This document shows positions 19,131 through 28,287 of a stretch of DNA of 64,000 nt, piece after piece; positions within the stretch are counted from its first letter, which is position 1; each line of letters starts with the position of its first letter. The position numbers and the translations under genes are program-made. Location of the stretch: positions 1 through 64,000 of the forward strand of contig NZ_ABXW01000047.1 of the NCBI RefSeq assembly GCF_000173415.1. Direction: 5' to 3'. Source of the stretch: Providencia alcalifaciens DSM 30120 (lineage in GTDB: Bacteria; Pseudomonadota; Gammaproteobacteria; Enterobacterales; Enterobacteriaceae). Under the pieces are notes generated by a model. It did no database searches and was not told where the DNA came from. It saw only the letters and a list, made by a program, of their open reading frames with translations.

Positions 19131-19163
19131 CCCCATAGTCAATCTATGGGGCAATTTTTTTTT
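19131..19163 (+). terminator. Terminator of the duplicated cassette
   Basis: Perfect eight-base stem CCCCATAG/CTATGGGG (19131-19138 and 19144-19151) followed within three bases by nine T residues. Confidence 0.92.
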
Positions 19164-19362
19164 AGCCCAGTAATTTTAAAAAACGCCCATACAGCAATCC
19201 ACCCAAATTGCTTTGGTTGTATTCACTGGTTGTGGCGAGGTTATCCACTGCCGCATGCCAAGCTTGCTGCTGCTCACCGAGAAATAAAATCTGTTTAATT
19301 TGCTCAACGGCATGTTGTTCGTGGCTGTTAGTATGCCAGTGATATTCGTCGTGAAATAGCAT
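19162..19362 (-). CDS. Small unrecognised ORF downstream of frdD, possible gene remnant
   Basis: A 66 aa frame starting MLFHDEYHWH and ending YGRFLKLLG. It looks protein-like (varied composition, HAVEQIKQILFLGEQQQAWH) but has no clear ribosome site. The same frame stays open upstream to about 19511 without any start codon, running through the frd terminator. It may be the 3' end of a gene that lost its beginning. E. coli has ampC at this point, but no AmpC motif is visible. It could also be a chance frame. Confidence 0.3.
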   Translation of the reverse strand: MLFHDEYHWHTNSHEQHAVEQIKQILFLGEQQQAWHAAVDNLATTSEYNQSNLGGLLYGRFLKLLG

Positions 19363-19463
19363 GTCGTGGAGGGGCTGTTTCTCAACATGTGGTGAGGGCG
19401 ATAAAACAACAGTAATAACATTATTGTTCTGTTTACCCTCGCTGGTGGTAGAATTTGAAACCC

Positions 19464-19501
19464 AAAAAAATACCTCATCACGCAGTGCATTGATGAGGTA
19501 T
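19464..19501 (-). terminator. frdABCD terminator
   Basis: On the minus strand a ten-base stem TACCTCATCA/TGATGAGGTA (19491-19500 with 19471-19480) is followed by seven T residues, about 30 bases after the frdD stop. Confidence 0.93.
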
Positions 19502-19531
19502 TTATTAGCAATTTATATTATTAATCAGCAA

Positions 19532-19885
19532 TTACAGAGTGAATACACCGATAATTGCGATAACGCTAATGATTGCAGAGCTGCCGTAGAACACCCATTT
19601 TGTTGCAGGGACATGCACTTTAAAATCGTGCAGGGTGTGGTGAATACGGTGCATACCACACCATACTGGCAGAATAATCATCAGTAATAAGAAAATGCGT
19701 CCAATAAAGCTTTGGCTAAATGCCATGATGCGCTCATAGCTCAGCATTTCTGGTGCGACACCTAATGGGATTAAAATACCCAGTAAAAGGATGATTGCAG
19801 GACCAATAACGGCGCTCCACATACCACCTGCACCAAATAATCCCCAGAAAATCGGCTCATCGGAACGTTTAGGCGTTAGATTCAT
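19532..19885 (-). CDS. frdD: Fumarate reductase membrane anchor subunit D
   Basis: A 117 aa membrane protein with three helices that, with FrdC, anchors the FrdAB heads and forms the menaquinol sites. The start [20 protein letters not shown] and the segment [18 protein letters not shown], which carries the His-rich quinone region, match the E. coli subunit. It is the last gene of frdABCD, 15 bases after frdC, and is followed by a terminator. Confidence 0.95.
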   Translation of the reverse strand: MNLTPKRSDEPIFWGLFGAGGMWSAVIGPAIILLLGILIPLGVAPEMLSYERIMAFSQSFIGRIFLLLMIILPVWCGMHRIHHTLHDFKVHVPATKWVFYGSSAIISVIAIIGVFTL

Positions 19886-19900
19886 CAGATTCTCCTTAGA

Positions 19901-20296
19901 TTAAAATAGTAATGCGATTGCTAAAATAGCCGCAGTCACGACTATAGTGAGAGCCCAGAAGCCTTTTACGATAGGCTCATCTGGCAGTTTCTTATCTTTA
20001 ACAATGATAGCCACAGCTTTTGGTGCTAGCTTGAACCATGTTGTGGTATGCAGCAGCGTTGCCGCTAATGTCACAATGTTAATGATCAGAATAATTGGAT
20101 TACTTAAGAACCCAACAAAGCCCGCCCAAGATTCAGGGCCATTTTTCAGTGCAAATACGCCGTACAGGACTAAAATGCTGAACCAAACCTGAAGCACAGA
20201 AGTACTTTCACGCATGATGTAAAAGCGGTAGAAACCCAGCTTTTGCCACCAGTCGCCTTTCATTTCCCTGACATAGGGTTTACGTTTAGTTGTCAT
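19901..20296 (-). CDS. frdC: Fumarate reductase membrane anchor subunit C
   Basis: A 131 aa three-helix membrane subunit. [20 protein letters not shown] at the start and FYRFYMxRE-type [19 protein letters not shown] are typical of Frd[13 protein letters not shown] lies in the second half. With FrdD it passes electrons from menaquinol to FrdB. It lies 14 bases after frdB on the same strand. Confidence 0.96.
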   Translation of the reverse strand: MTTKRKPYVREMKGDWWQKLGFYRFYIMRESTSVLQVWFSILVLYGVFALKNGPESWAGFVGFLSNPIILIINIVTLAATLLHTTTWFKLAPKAVAIIVKDKKLPDEPIVKGFWALTIVVTAAILAIALLF

Positions 20297-20310
20297 GACT
20301 TCAATTCTCC

Positions 20311-21045
20311 TTATCGTGGCTTCAGCATGGCGATAACAAAGTCTTGCGCACTCGCAACTTTACCTTGTTGGATAGCCGCCGCCGGGTCGACATGCTTAGG
20401 ACAGACTTCAGAGCAGTAACCTACAAACGTACAGCTCCATACACCGTTGTCACCATTTAATAGTGGCATACGCTCTTTCGCGCCGTGGTCACGGTTATCG
20501 AGGTTGTAGCGCTCTGCTAAGGTAATTGCCGCAGGGCCTAAGAACTCAGGGTTCAGACCAAACTGTGGACACGCTGCATAGCACAGACCGCAGTTAATAC
20601 AGCCAGAGAACTGATGGTATTTCTCCATCTGAGCTGGAGTTTGCTTGTTCGGACCGTCAGAAGGTTTGCGATCATTACCGATAATGTACGGTTTAATCGC
20701 TTCTAAACGCTCGATAAAGCTTGTCATATCAACAACAAGGTCACGCTCGATAGGGAAGTTACCCAGTGGCTCGATTTTAATTCCTTGTGGATAGTCACGC
20801 AGGAATGTTTTACAAGCCAGTTTAGGTACATTGTCCACCATCATGCCGCAAGAACCGCAGATAGCCATACGGCAAGACCAACGGTAAGACAGGTCTGGCG
20901 CGAGGTTATCTTTGATGTAGCCCAAAGCATCTAACAAAGAGGTTTGCTCGTCATAAGGGACATCATAAGTCACTAAATGGGGTTCATTATCCGTTTCTGG
21001 ATTGAAACGCATGATCTCCATTTTTAAGTGTTTCATATCATCCAT
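20311..21045 (-). CDS. frdB: Fumarate reductase iron-sulfur subunit
   Basis: A 244 aa electron-transfer subunit. The [2Fe-2S] ligands lie in [10 protein letters not shown] (about residues 57-66) with a further Cys at KLACKTF. The C-terminal ferredoxin domain shows [12 protein letters not shown] and [11 protein letters not shown] for the [4Fe-4S] and [3Fe-4S] clusters. The frame extends further upstream, but the start MDDMKHL at 21045 has AAGGAG seven bases before it and aligns with E. coli FrdB. It overlaps the end of frdA by eight bases. Confidence 0.97.
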   Translation of the reverse strand: MDDMKHLKMEIMRFNPETDNEPHLVTYDVPYDEQTSLLDALGYIKDNLAPDLSYRWSCRMAICGSCGMMVDNVPKLACKTFLRDYPQGIKIEPLGNFPIERDLVVDMTSFIERLEAIKPYIIGNDRKPSDGPNKQTPAQMEKYHQFSGCINCGLCYAACPQFGLNPEFLGPAAITLAERYNLDNRDHGAKERMPLLNGDNGVWSCTFVGYCSEVCPKHVDPAAAIQQGKVASAQDFVIAMLKPR

Positions 21046-22834
21046 TAGCTTGCTCCTTATTCGCCTTATCTTGAGCTGCCCCTTCAGCACCATACACACG
21101 TTTCGCTGGTTGTGATTTAGTGATTTTCACATCAGAGTACTCAAGGCGTGGTGCACCTTCTGGGTTATAGAACGCCAGAGTATGTTTCAGGAAGTTGACG
21201 TCATCACGCTCAGTGCAACCTTCGTCAAGACGTTGGTGCGCACCGCGAGACTCTTTACGGTTAATCGCCGAGTGAGCCATACATTCCGCCACGTCTAAGC
21301 CGAAGCCTAACTCGATGGTGTACAGTAAGTCAGTGTTGAAGACGCTGCTATGGTCAGTGATTTCAACATGCTTGAAGCGCTCTTTCAGCTCTGCCAGTTT
21401 ATCAACAGTTTTCTGCATTAATTCAGGTGTACGGTAGATACCGCAACCTTCTTCCATCGAAATACCCATTTCATCACGGATTTTAGACCAGCTCTCTTTA
21501 CCTTTTTGGTTCAGAAGTTTTTGCAGGTCATTTTCGATATCACGAGTACGTGCTTCGATAGCGCTTGCATTTGCAGGGGTAGCTTCAGCAGCATGACGTG
21601 CCGCTTCTTCACCCGCTAAACGACCAAATACCACTAATTCTGCCAGTGAGTTAGACCCTAAACGGTTTGCGCCGTGTAAGCCAACAGACGAACATTCGCC
21701 TACTGCAAACAGACCTTTAATACGGGTTTCTGTGCGCTGATCCGTTTCAATACCACCCATGGTGTAGTGTGCAGTTGGGCGAACAGGAATTGGTTCGTTC
21801 ACTGGGTCAACACCCACGTAAGCTTTTGCTAGCTCACAAATAAATGGTAGACGCTCATGCAGTTTTTCAGCACCTAAGTGACGTAAGTCTAGGTACACAA
21901 CATCACCGCGGTGAGTGCTGATAGTGCGACCTGCGCGCCATTCGTGCCAGAATGCTTGTGAAACTTTGTCACGCGGACCCAGTTCCATATATTTGTTTTC
22001 TGGTTTGCCCAGTGGAGTTTCTGGACCCATACCGTAGTCTTGCAGATAGCGATAGCCATCTTTGTTGACCAAGATACCGCCTTCACCACGGCAACCTTCA
22101 GTCATCAGAATACCGGAGCCTGGTAGACCTGTTGGGTGATACTGAACGAATTCCATATCACGCAGTGGTACGCCATGGCGCAGCGCCATACCCATACCAT
22201 CACCTGTTACGATACCGCCGTTGGTGTTATAACGATAAACACGACCTGCACCACCTGTTGCCATAACGATAGCATTAGCACGAATTTGAACTTTCGTACC
22301 TTCCATCATGTTCAGAGCAACCAAACCACGTACTTGACCTTCATCCACAATAATATCGAGAACAAAGTGTTCATCGAAACGCTGAATTTGAGGGTATTTT
22401 AATGACGTTTGGAACAGGGTATGCAGCATGTGGAAGCCGGTCTTATCGGCTGCAAACCATGTACGTTCAATTTTCATTCCACCGAAACGGCGAACGTTAA
22501 CTGAACCATCTGGTTTACGGCTCCAAGGGCATCCCCATTGTTCCAGTTGGGTCATTTCTGTTGGGCAGTGTTCGACGAAGTAATCGACGACATCTTGCTC
22601 ACACAGCCAGTCACCACCAGAAACGGTATCATTAAAATGATAGTCAAAGGAATCATGGGCTTGAGTAACTGCGGCTGATCCCCCCTCTGCGGCCACGGTA
22701 TGGCTACGCATTGGGTAAACTTTTGAGACCAGAGCAATCTTGATATTGGGATTTGCTTCAGCAGCAGCAATTGCTGCACGTAAGCCTGCGCCCCCGGCCC
22801 CGATAATCGCTAAATCGGCATTGAAGGTTTGCAC
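21038..22834 (-). CDS. frdA: Fumarate reductase flavoprotein subunit
   Basis: Catalytic subunit with covalently bound FAD that reduces fumarate to succinate in anaerobic respiration. The 598 aa protein has the dinucleotide fold [20 protein letters not shown] at the N-terminus. The flavin-attachment region is [16 protein letters not shown], with the His that links [24 protein letters not shown] and the active-site segment [14 protein letters not shown] follow. It is first in frdABCD and works with aspA/dcuA, which supply fumarate. Confidence 0.98.
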   Translation of the reverse strand: MQTFNADLAIIGAGGAGLRAAIAAAEANPNIKIALVSKVYPMRSHTVAAEGGSAAVTQAHDSFDYHFNDTVSGGDWLCEQDVVDYFVEHCPTEMTQLEQWGCPWSRKPDGSVNVRRFGGMKIERTWFAADKTGFHMLHTLFQTSLKYPQIQRFDEHFVLDIIVDEGQVRGLVALNMMEGTKVQIRANAIVMATGGAGRVYRYNTNGGIVTGDGMGMALRHGVPLRDMEFVQYHPTGLPGSGILMTEGCRGEGGILVNKDGYRYLQDYGMGPETPLGKPENKYMELGPRDKVSQAFWHEWRAGRTISTHRGDVVYLDLRHLGAEKLHERLPFICELAKAYVGVDPVNEPIPVRPTAHYTMGGIETDQRTETRIKGLFAVGECSSVGLHGANRLGSNSLAELVVFGRLAGEEAARHAAEATPANASAIEARTRDIENDLQKLLNQKGKESWSKIRDEMGISMEEGCGIYRTPELMQKTVDKLAELKERFKHVEITDHSSVFNTDLLYTIELGFGLDVAECMAHSAINRKESRGAHQRLDEGCTERDDVNFLKHTLAFYNPEGAPRLEYSDVKITKSQPAKRVYGAEGAAQDKANKEQANG

Positions 22835-23618
22835 TGCGCTTCTCCATTGTTCAAGTGTAAAGTGTTAAATTAATAAATTCTTTTAAATACTTTTAGTGCT
22901 TAGCTATTTCAGTTTCAGCTCACCTTTAGGCAAATCTGCAAAGAATATTTTTTTAATCGTAAATATATAATAGCTAATAACGACTTATTATGTTGGGAAT
23001 TATAACGAATAGTGCCGAGGATAAATTTGATATAGAAAGGTGTTTTGGGTGATATTACCCCCAAAATGTGATCTGCGTCGTCTTTTTGCAAATTGTTTTT
23101 GGGTGCAAAGAAATTCCAGCGAAATTGGAAATAATAAAAAGGAATTTCAAATAATTATCATTAATTTTAACAGAATTATCAGAATTTAAAACCAACTAAA
23201 ATCGTCAAGTTTTCCTTGCTTACAGTGGATAATCTGGTGTGCCATGAGGAAATTCTAAAATCATATCGAAGATAAAATTGCGAATGAGTTCACTGTTTCT
23301 CAGTCTGCTTCATTTTTAATGTCAAAAAAGGATTTGAAATAGCATAAAGAGGATAAGCAAAGAAAGGTAATTTTAACATTTGAATTACAAGCAATAAGAA
23401 AAAATCATGTTTCTGTTTTTTTTAACCAAATGTTAAAAGTTAATAAGAAAGCTTTTTGCCTAATCGTATAAAGCAGGAGATAATCACATCATCTTTTTTC
23501 GCCTTGAATCATATCCCCTATCGATACTCATATAGAGCATAATTTCCACAATAATCCATTGTGTGTTAGGGGGGAGGTGAGTACACTGCACAACTAAGTT
23601 TATTTTGGAGTTATTTTA
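22835..23618. promoter_or_regulatory. Divergent regulatory region between frdA and epmA
   Basis: A 784-base AT-rich region with no supported gene. It holds a perfect 12-base inverted repeat, TTTTAACATTTG (23371-23382) and CAAATGTTAAAA (23427-23438), with a 44-base spacer. A second symmetrical element, TTTTGGG...CCCAAAA, lies at about 23042-23065. An FNR site is expected for frd but I could not identify one with confidence. Confidence 0.45.
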
Positions 23619-24596
23619 ATGAGTGAAGTAGCGAATTGGCTGCCTACAGCCCCCATCGCTAACCTGTTACAGCGCGCAAAAATTGTTGCGGAAATCAGAC
23701 GTTTTTTCGCTGATCGCTGTGTACTTGAGGTAGACACACCCGCAATGAGTCAGGCGACAGTGACTGACATTCATCTTGTTCCATTTGAGACACGCTTTGT
23801 GGGACCCGGTGCTGCTCAGGGCATTAATTTATATCTAATGACCAGCCCTGAATACCATATGAAGCGCTTATTGGCTGCGGGAAGTGGACCTATCTATCAA
23901 ATGTGCCGCAGTTTCCGTAATGAAGAAGCGGGAAGACACCATAACCCTGAATTTACGATGCTGGAATGGTACCGTCCACACTTTGATATGTATCGCTTAA
24001 TCAATGAAGTGGACGACCTTCTGCAACAAGTGCTGGAATGTGAAAGCGCTGAGCTTCTCTCTTACCAACAAGCATTTTTACGTCACTTAGATATCGATCC
24101 TTTATCTGCGGAAAAAAGTGAATTACGCGAAGTGGCTGCCCGTTTGGATTTAAGCAATGTTGCGGATCAAGAAGAAGACAGAGATACGTTACTACAATTG
24201 CTATTTACGATGGGGGTTGAACCACATATTGGTAAAGAAAAACCTGCGGTGGTGTACCATTTCCCAGCGACTCAAGCGTCATTAGCCGTTATCAGCACGG
24301 AAGATCACCGCGTTGCTGAACGTTTTGAGGTTTACTATAAAGGCATGGAGCTGGCAAATGGTTTCCATGAGCTGACCGATGTGAGCGAACAACGCCAACG
24401 TTTCGAACAGGATAACCGCAAGCGTGCCGCGATGGGATTACCCGTTCAGCCAATAGATGAAAACTTACTTGCCGCGCTTGAGCATGGTTTACCGGCATGT
24501 TCCGGTGTGGCTGTTGGTGTTGACCGCTTAATCATGCTGGCACTGAATGCCGAACGAATTAGCGATGTGATTGCGTTCCCAGTGACGATTGCTTAA
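23619..24596 (+). CDS. epmA: EF-P--(R)-beta-lysine ligase EpmA
   Basis: Class II lysyl-tRNA synthetase paralogue without a tRNA anticodon domain. It activates (R)-beta-lysine and attaches it to Lys34 of EF-P. The 325 aa length and the lack of an N-terminal OB domain distinguish it from LysRS. Class II motif 2 appears as [20 protein letters not shown] (about residue 97-116), and motif 3 as [14 protein letters not shown] near the C-terminus. Its substrate donor EpmB and its target EF-P are encoded at 8.5-10.1 kb. It is followed by a strong terminator. Confidence 0.97.
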   Translation: MSEVANWLPTAPIANLLQRAKIVAEIRRFFADRCVLEVDTPAMSQATVTDIHLVPFETRFVGPGAAQGINLYLMTSPEYHMKRLLAAGSGPIYQMCRSFRNEEAGRHHNPEFTMLEWYRPHFDMYRLINEVDDLLQQVLECESAELLSYQQAFLRHLDIDPLSAEKSELREVAARLDLSNVADQEEDRDTLLQLLFTMGVEPHIGKEKPAVVYHFPATQASLAVISTEDHRVAERFEVYYKGMELANGFHELTDVSEQRQRFEQDNRKRAAMGLPVQPIDENLLAALEHGLPACSGVAVGVDRLIMLALNAERISDVIAFPVTIA

Positions 24597-24620
24597 AACT
24601 CAGTTTCTATCTATGACATT

Positions 24621-24666
24621 AAAAAGCACCTTGAACGTTGATCATTGATTGACGAAGGTGCTTTTT
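24621..24666 (+). terminator. epmA terminator
   Basis: Perfect 12-base stem AAAAAGCACCTT/AAGGTGCTTTTT (24621-24632 and 24655-24666), continuing in a T-rich run. Confidence 0.88.
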
Positions 24667-24795
24667 CTTTCCTGCCCGTTCTACCAAAAACGGATTAAAT
24701 GCTTTCGGATAATTCTTCTATAAGTCCCATTCTTGAAGATTATGGTTGATTTCAAGTTCATTTGCTGGTCTTCTGTTTGACTTAAGCTAAATAAA

Positions 24796-25129
24796 ATGAA
24801 TTTAGGTTGGTGACCTTTCTGCCTTTGCTTCTATTACTACTGGTTGACACGGAACAAGCCGAAAAGGAAGGCATTGCATTATCGTCATTACTACCCAATA
24901 AAGATAATGTGTTGGCGCTAAGATCTTTAAAATCGCGTTCGTCATAGGAAAAGCAAGAAATAGCGGTGCGAAATTGTCAGTACAACTTTATGATATTGAT
25001 GCTATTTTAGGTAAGAGCGGAATGGCTCATCATGTAGTCGCGCTGTCGCTTGTGTGTGAATATCCACACCCCAGCCTTATTACTCAGCAAAATGAAGCGC
25101 AGCTTTTATTGCATCAAATTCAGGCTTAA
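24796..25129 (+). pseudogene. Decayed coding remnant, unidentified
   Basis: Two short open stretches in different plus-strand frames look coding but lack starts. The first reads DTEQAEKEGIALSSLLPNKD at about 24846-24905. The second runs from about 24908 to the stop at 25127-25129, with KARNSGAKLSVQLYDIDAIL and then GKSGMAHHVVALSLVCEYPH. The jump between frames near 24910 suggests an old frameshift. I do not recognise the family. The interval 24667-25165 is otherwise empty. Confidence 0.35.
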
Positions 25130-25159
25130 AGTCTAAATAAGAGAGTCGTTATTCTGATT

Positions 25160-25205
25160 AAAAAGACTCTCTCGAGTCATTGACGTGCAATTGACTCGAG
25201 AGAGT
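25160..25205 (-). terminator. glpQ terminator, large perfect inverted repeat
   Basis: ACTCTCTCGAGTCA (25166-25179) and TGACTCGAGAGAGT (25192-25205) form a perfect 14-base stem. On the minus strand it runs into CTTTTT just downstream of glpQ. Confidence 0.88.
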
Positions 25206-25214
25206 GAGGGAGAG

Positions 25215-26288
25215 TTACTTCTGCTTTTGCTGCTCTAGAAACTTAACCCCTAAATCTGGGAAGTCAGTGAAGGCGCCATCAACGTCCGCTTGGTTATAAA
25301 TAATGTCATATAACTGCTGACCATCTTTCGCGTACTTAGGCAGTTTGTCCACACGGATAGTAAATGGATGTACCGCCATATGGTTAGCGTGAGCTTCTTT
25401 TACCATACCGTTTACTTTGATGTTCGTTGGTGTGGAATCTTCGCTAATGAGCATATGATAGTCAGGGCCGATACCGTCTGCGTAGGTTGCAATCTCTTTC
25501 ATCGCACCCGGCTTCATCATCCAATCATAGTTATAGTTCACCCAAGTACCGTCTGGCTTCTGCTCTTGAGTCTCTTCCCAATCGGTGTAAGCAATCAGTT
25601 GGATCAGTTTTAAATCCATCCCCATTTCTGGCATCAGTTTCGTTTTGATGCGTTTTAAGTCAATCGGGTCGAAAGATTGCAGATAAACGTTAGAATCTTT
25701 GTTGGTATAGCCATACTCTTTCAGGACTTCTAAGGTTTTCTTGGTGATATCCTTGCCTTCTTGTTGATGGAACCAAGGGGCTTTAATTTCAGGGTAGATA
25801 CCGATATTTTTACCCGTAGATTTGTTCAAACCTTGAATAAATTCAATCTCTTCTTGGAAGGTGTGAACACGGAAATCAGATTTACCCATAGGGAAACGGT
25901 TCGGATAGCTTTGGACTTTTTTGCCATCAACAATGTCAAAGCCTTCCGTGAATTTCAGGGATTTAATTTCTGGCAGCGTAAAGTCGATGGCGTAGTAGCG
26001 ACCATCTTTACGTGCGCGATTTGGAAACTTATCCGCTACGTCAGTGACGCGATCCAGATAATGGTCATGAAGTACAACCAGCTCATTATCTTTGGTCATC
26101 ACTAAATCTTGTTCGAGGAAATCCGCGCCTTGCGCATACGCCATCGCTTTCGCTGGAAGGGTATGTTCAGGTAAATAACCACTTGCACCACGATGGGCAA
26201 TCACCACTTTACCTGCCGTTTCGGCAGCCGCAGAGACTGACATCACTAAGACCATACTTGCGACTAATGTTTTTAATTGAAAATTCAT
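25215..26288 (-). CDS. glpQ: Periplasmic glycerophosphodiester phosphodiesterase
   Basis: Hydrolyses deacylated phospholipids such as glycerophosphocholine to glycerol-3-phosphate and an alcohol in the periplasm. The 357 aa protein has a signal peptide ending near SAAAETA. The GDPD domain shows the catalytic HRGASGYLPEHT (His and Arg, about residues 32-43) and the metal/catalytic segment EQDLVMTKDNELVVLHDHYL. The next gene upstream on this strand is glpT, which imports the product. Between them lie a terminator and a direct-repeat array, so glpQ probably also has its own promoter. Confidence 0.97.
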   Translation of the reverse strand: MNFQLKTLVASMVLVMSVSAAAETAGKVVIAHRGASGYLPEHTLPAKAMAYAQGADFLEQDLVMTKDNELVVLHDHYLDRVTDVADKFPNRARKDGRYYAIDFTLPEIKSLKFTEGFDIVDGKKVQSYPNRFPMGKSDFRVHTFQEEIEFIQGLNKSTGKNIGIYPEIKAPWFHQQEGKDITKKTLEVLKEYGYTNKDSNVYLQSFDPIDLKRIKTKLMPEMGMDLKLIQLIAYTDWEETQEQKPDGTWVNYNYDWMMKPGAMKEIATYADGIGPDYHMLISEDSTPTNIKVNGMVKEAHANHMAVHPFTIRVDKLPKYAKDGQQLYDIIYNQADVDGAFTDFPDLGVKFLEQQKQK

Positions 26289-26317
26289 CAGTAAATCTCC
26301 TTGGTACTCATTGTTTG

Positions 26318-26408
26318 TAGGTAAAAAACTTGTAGGTAAAAAGCTTTATAGGTAAACAGTTTTTTAGGTAAATAAATTTATAAGTAAATACTTTTACAGA
26401 TAAAAAAT
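26318..26408. repeat. Six-copy ~16-base direct repeat between glpT and glpQ
   Basis: The motif TAGGTAAA recurs at 26318, 26333, 26349 and 26365. Degenerate copies follow as TAAGTAAA at 26381 and CAGATAAA at 26397. The period is 15-16 bases and the intervening bases are A/T-rich. It lies in the untranslated region before glpQ. It looks like a decaying minisatellite or an array of protein sites one and a half helical turns apart. Confidence 0.7.
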
Positions 26409-26431
26409 GGTGCCGATAACAAATTTTGGGT

Positions 26432-26470
26432 AAAAAAATGGGCTATATCCTTTTCTTGATATAACCCATC
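26432..26470 (-). terminator. glpT terminator
   Basis: On the minus strand ATGGGTTATATC...GATATAGCCCAT (26439-26469) is followed by a run of seven T residues. It would end most glpT transcripts before the repeat array and glpQ. Confidence 0.85.
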
Positions 26471-26503
26471 AATCTAGCGAATCAACTCAACATAAGCGGT
26501 GGC

Positions 26504-27853
26504 TTATTGGTTTTTAGCGAGTTCGCGTTTATGTTTACTTTCGCTCAGCATAACGATGAACAGTAAAACAACGGCCAGTGCAGAACCACCGATCATCACA
26601 GCAAAACCGCCGTTCCAACCGAAGTAGTCCACGGTATAACCGACGATAGCACTTGCGGCAACAGAACCACCAAGATAACCGAATAAACCGGTGAAGCCTG
26701 CGGCGGTACCCGCTGCTTTCTTAGGTGCAAGCTCAAGAGCGTGCAGACCAATCAGCATGACAGGGCCATAGATTAAGAAACCGATAATCAACATACATGC
26801 CATATCAACGCCTGGGTTACCCGCTGGGTTCATCCAGAAGACGATAGTTGCAATAGTCACTAAGGTCATGAAGAACACGCCTGTCGCACCACGGTTACCA
26901 CGGAAGACTTTATCCGACATCCAACCGCACAGCAGTGTTCCTGGAATACCCGCATATTCATACAGGAAGTAAGCCCATGAAGATTTATCCATTGTGAAGT
27001 GTTTAACTTCGCGCAGGTAAGTTGGTGACCAGTCCAGAACACCGTAACGCAGTAAGTATACGAACACGTTAGCGATAGCAATCATCCACAGAAGTTTGTT
27101 AGGGAATACATACTTCATGAAGATAGCTTTAGCTGTTAATTCTTCTTCATCAGAGGCTTTATAGTCTGTTGGATAGTCGTTTTTGTACTCTTCAATTGGT
27201 GGCAGACCACAAGATTGCGGAGTATCACGCATTAATGCGAAGGCAATCATTGCCACTAAAATAGCGGCGAATGCTGGCATATACAGCGCAGCTTTCCAGT
27301 CGTTAAACCATGCCATACCTAACAGGAACAGTAATGGAGGCAGACCACCGCCGACGTTATGCGCACAGTTCCAAACGGAGACGATACCGCCACGTTCTTT
27401 TTGTGACCACCAGTGAACCATGGTACGTCCACAAGGAGGCCAACCCATACCTTGGAACCAACCACATAAGAATAACAACACGAACATAATCATGATGCTA
27501 GACGTTGCCCATGGTACGAAGCCCATGAATATCATGACAAGTGAAGCGAGGATCAAACCTGCCGGTAAGAAGTACCGGGGGTTAGCACGGTCAGAAAATG
27601 AGCCCATGATAAATTTGGAGAAACCATAGGCGATTGAAATCCCAGATAATGCGAAACCAAGGTCACCTTTAGAGAAACCTTGTTCAACGAGATAAGGCAT
27701 TGCGAGGGCGAAGTTCTTTCTAACTAAGTAGTATGCTGCGTAACCGAAGAAAATCCCCAGGAAAATCTGCCAACGTAATTTACGATAGACGGGATCTATC
27801 TTATCCGCTGGCAGCCTCTCGATATGAGCGGCGGGTTTAAACATGCGTAACAT
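26504..27853 (-). CDS. glpT: Glycerol-3-phosphate:phosphate antiporter
   Basis: Inner-membrane MFS carrier of the organophosphate:Pi antiporter family with 12 helices that imports glycerol-3-phosphate (and fosfomycin). The 449 aa protein contains [20 protein letters not shown], with the binding-site Arg of TM1 (R45 in E. coli numbering). [20 protein letters not shown] is the family signature. It is transcribed divergently from glpABC, and the 434-base intergenic region carries a CRP-like site. Confidence 0.97.
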   Translation of the reverse strand: MLRMFKPAAHIERLPADKIDPVYRKLRWQIFLGIFFGYAAYYLVRKNFALAMPYLVEQGFSKGDLGFALSGISIAYGFSKFIMGSFSDRANPRYFLPAGLILASLVMIFMGFVPWATSSIMIMFVLLFLCGWFQGMGWPPCGRTMVHWWSQKERGGIVSVWNCAHNVGGGLPPLLFLLGMAWFNDWKAALYMPAFAAILVAMIAFALMRDTPQSCGLPPIEEYKNDYPTDYKASDEEELTAKAIFMKYVFPNKLLWMIAIANVFVYLLRYGVLDWSPTYLREVKHFTMDKSSWAYFLYEYAGIPGTLLCGWMSDKVFRGNRGATGVFFMTLVTIATIVFWMNPAGNPGVDMACMLIIGFLIYGPVMLIGLHALELAPKKAAGTAAGFTGLFGYLGGSVAASAIVGYTVDYFGWNGGFAVMIGGSALAVVLLFIVMLSESKHKRELAKNQ

Positions 27854-28112
27854 AAAGCCTCCGATGGCATGTCAGTAGTTATATGCTCTTCATTTCACCT
27901 ATGTTGTGAAGTTGTTGAGCGTTTATTATGGGAGAAGTAACAAAAACGAAAACAATCGAGTTTCTTTAGGCGCTTTTATTTTCTAATTGCGCTAAATCTT
28001 AATCGTTAAAAAACATTTTATCTGTAATCTAACGCACAATTATTGATTTTGTTTATCTGGCTGCATAGTTAATGCGATTTGTGAATGGAATGGAACTAAA
28101 ATTGTGAATTAT

Positions 28113-28132
28113 TTTGTGAAGGTAGTCACGGT
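28113..28132. promoter_or_regulatory. CRP-like site in the glpT/glpA divergent region
   Basis: TGTGA (28115-28119), six bases, TCACG (28126-28130) matches nine of ten core positions of the CRP consensus. It lies about 160 bases before glpA and 260 before glpT. GlpR operators are expected here, but only loose half-sites were visible and are not called. Confidence 0.6.
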
Positions 28133-28287
28133 TTTGCGCTTTTTCGTACCTGAAATGTAACTATGGCTTTCGTTTTTGTTCCTTATCAAACATTCGACTC
28201 ATTTTTGAGCTTATATTAACTATAGACTATAAAAATAGAAACTATACTTATCGAATAGTGAAGATTGATTAACGTGAGGAATGCGAC

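Noticed and set aside
19176-19687. Overlapping frames of about 108-111 codons around the frd terminator
   Set aside because: They cross the terminator hairpin or the frdD coding region in other frames, without ribosome sites or recognisable motifs.
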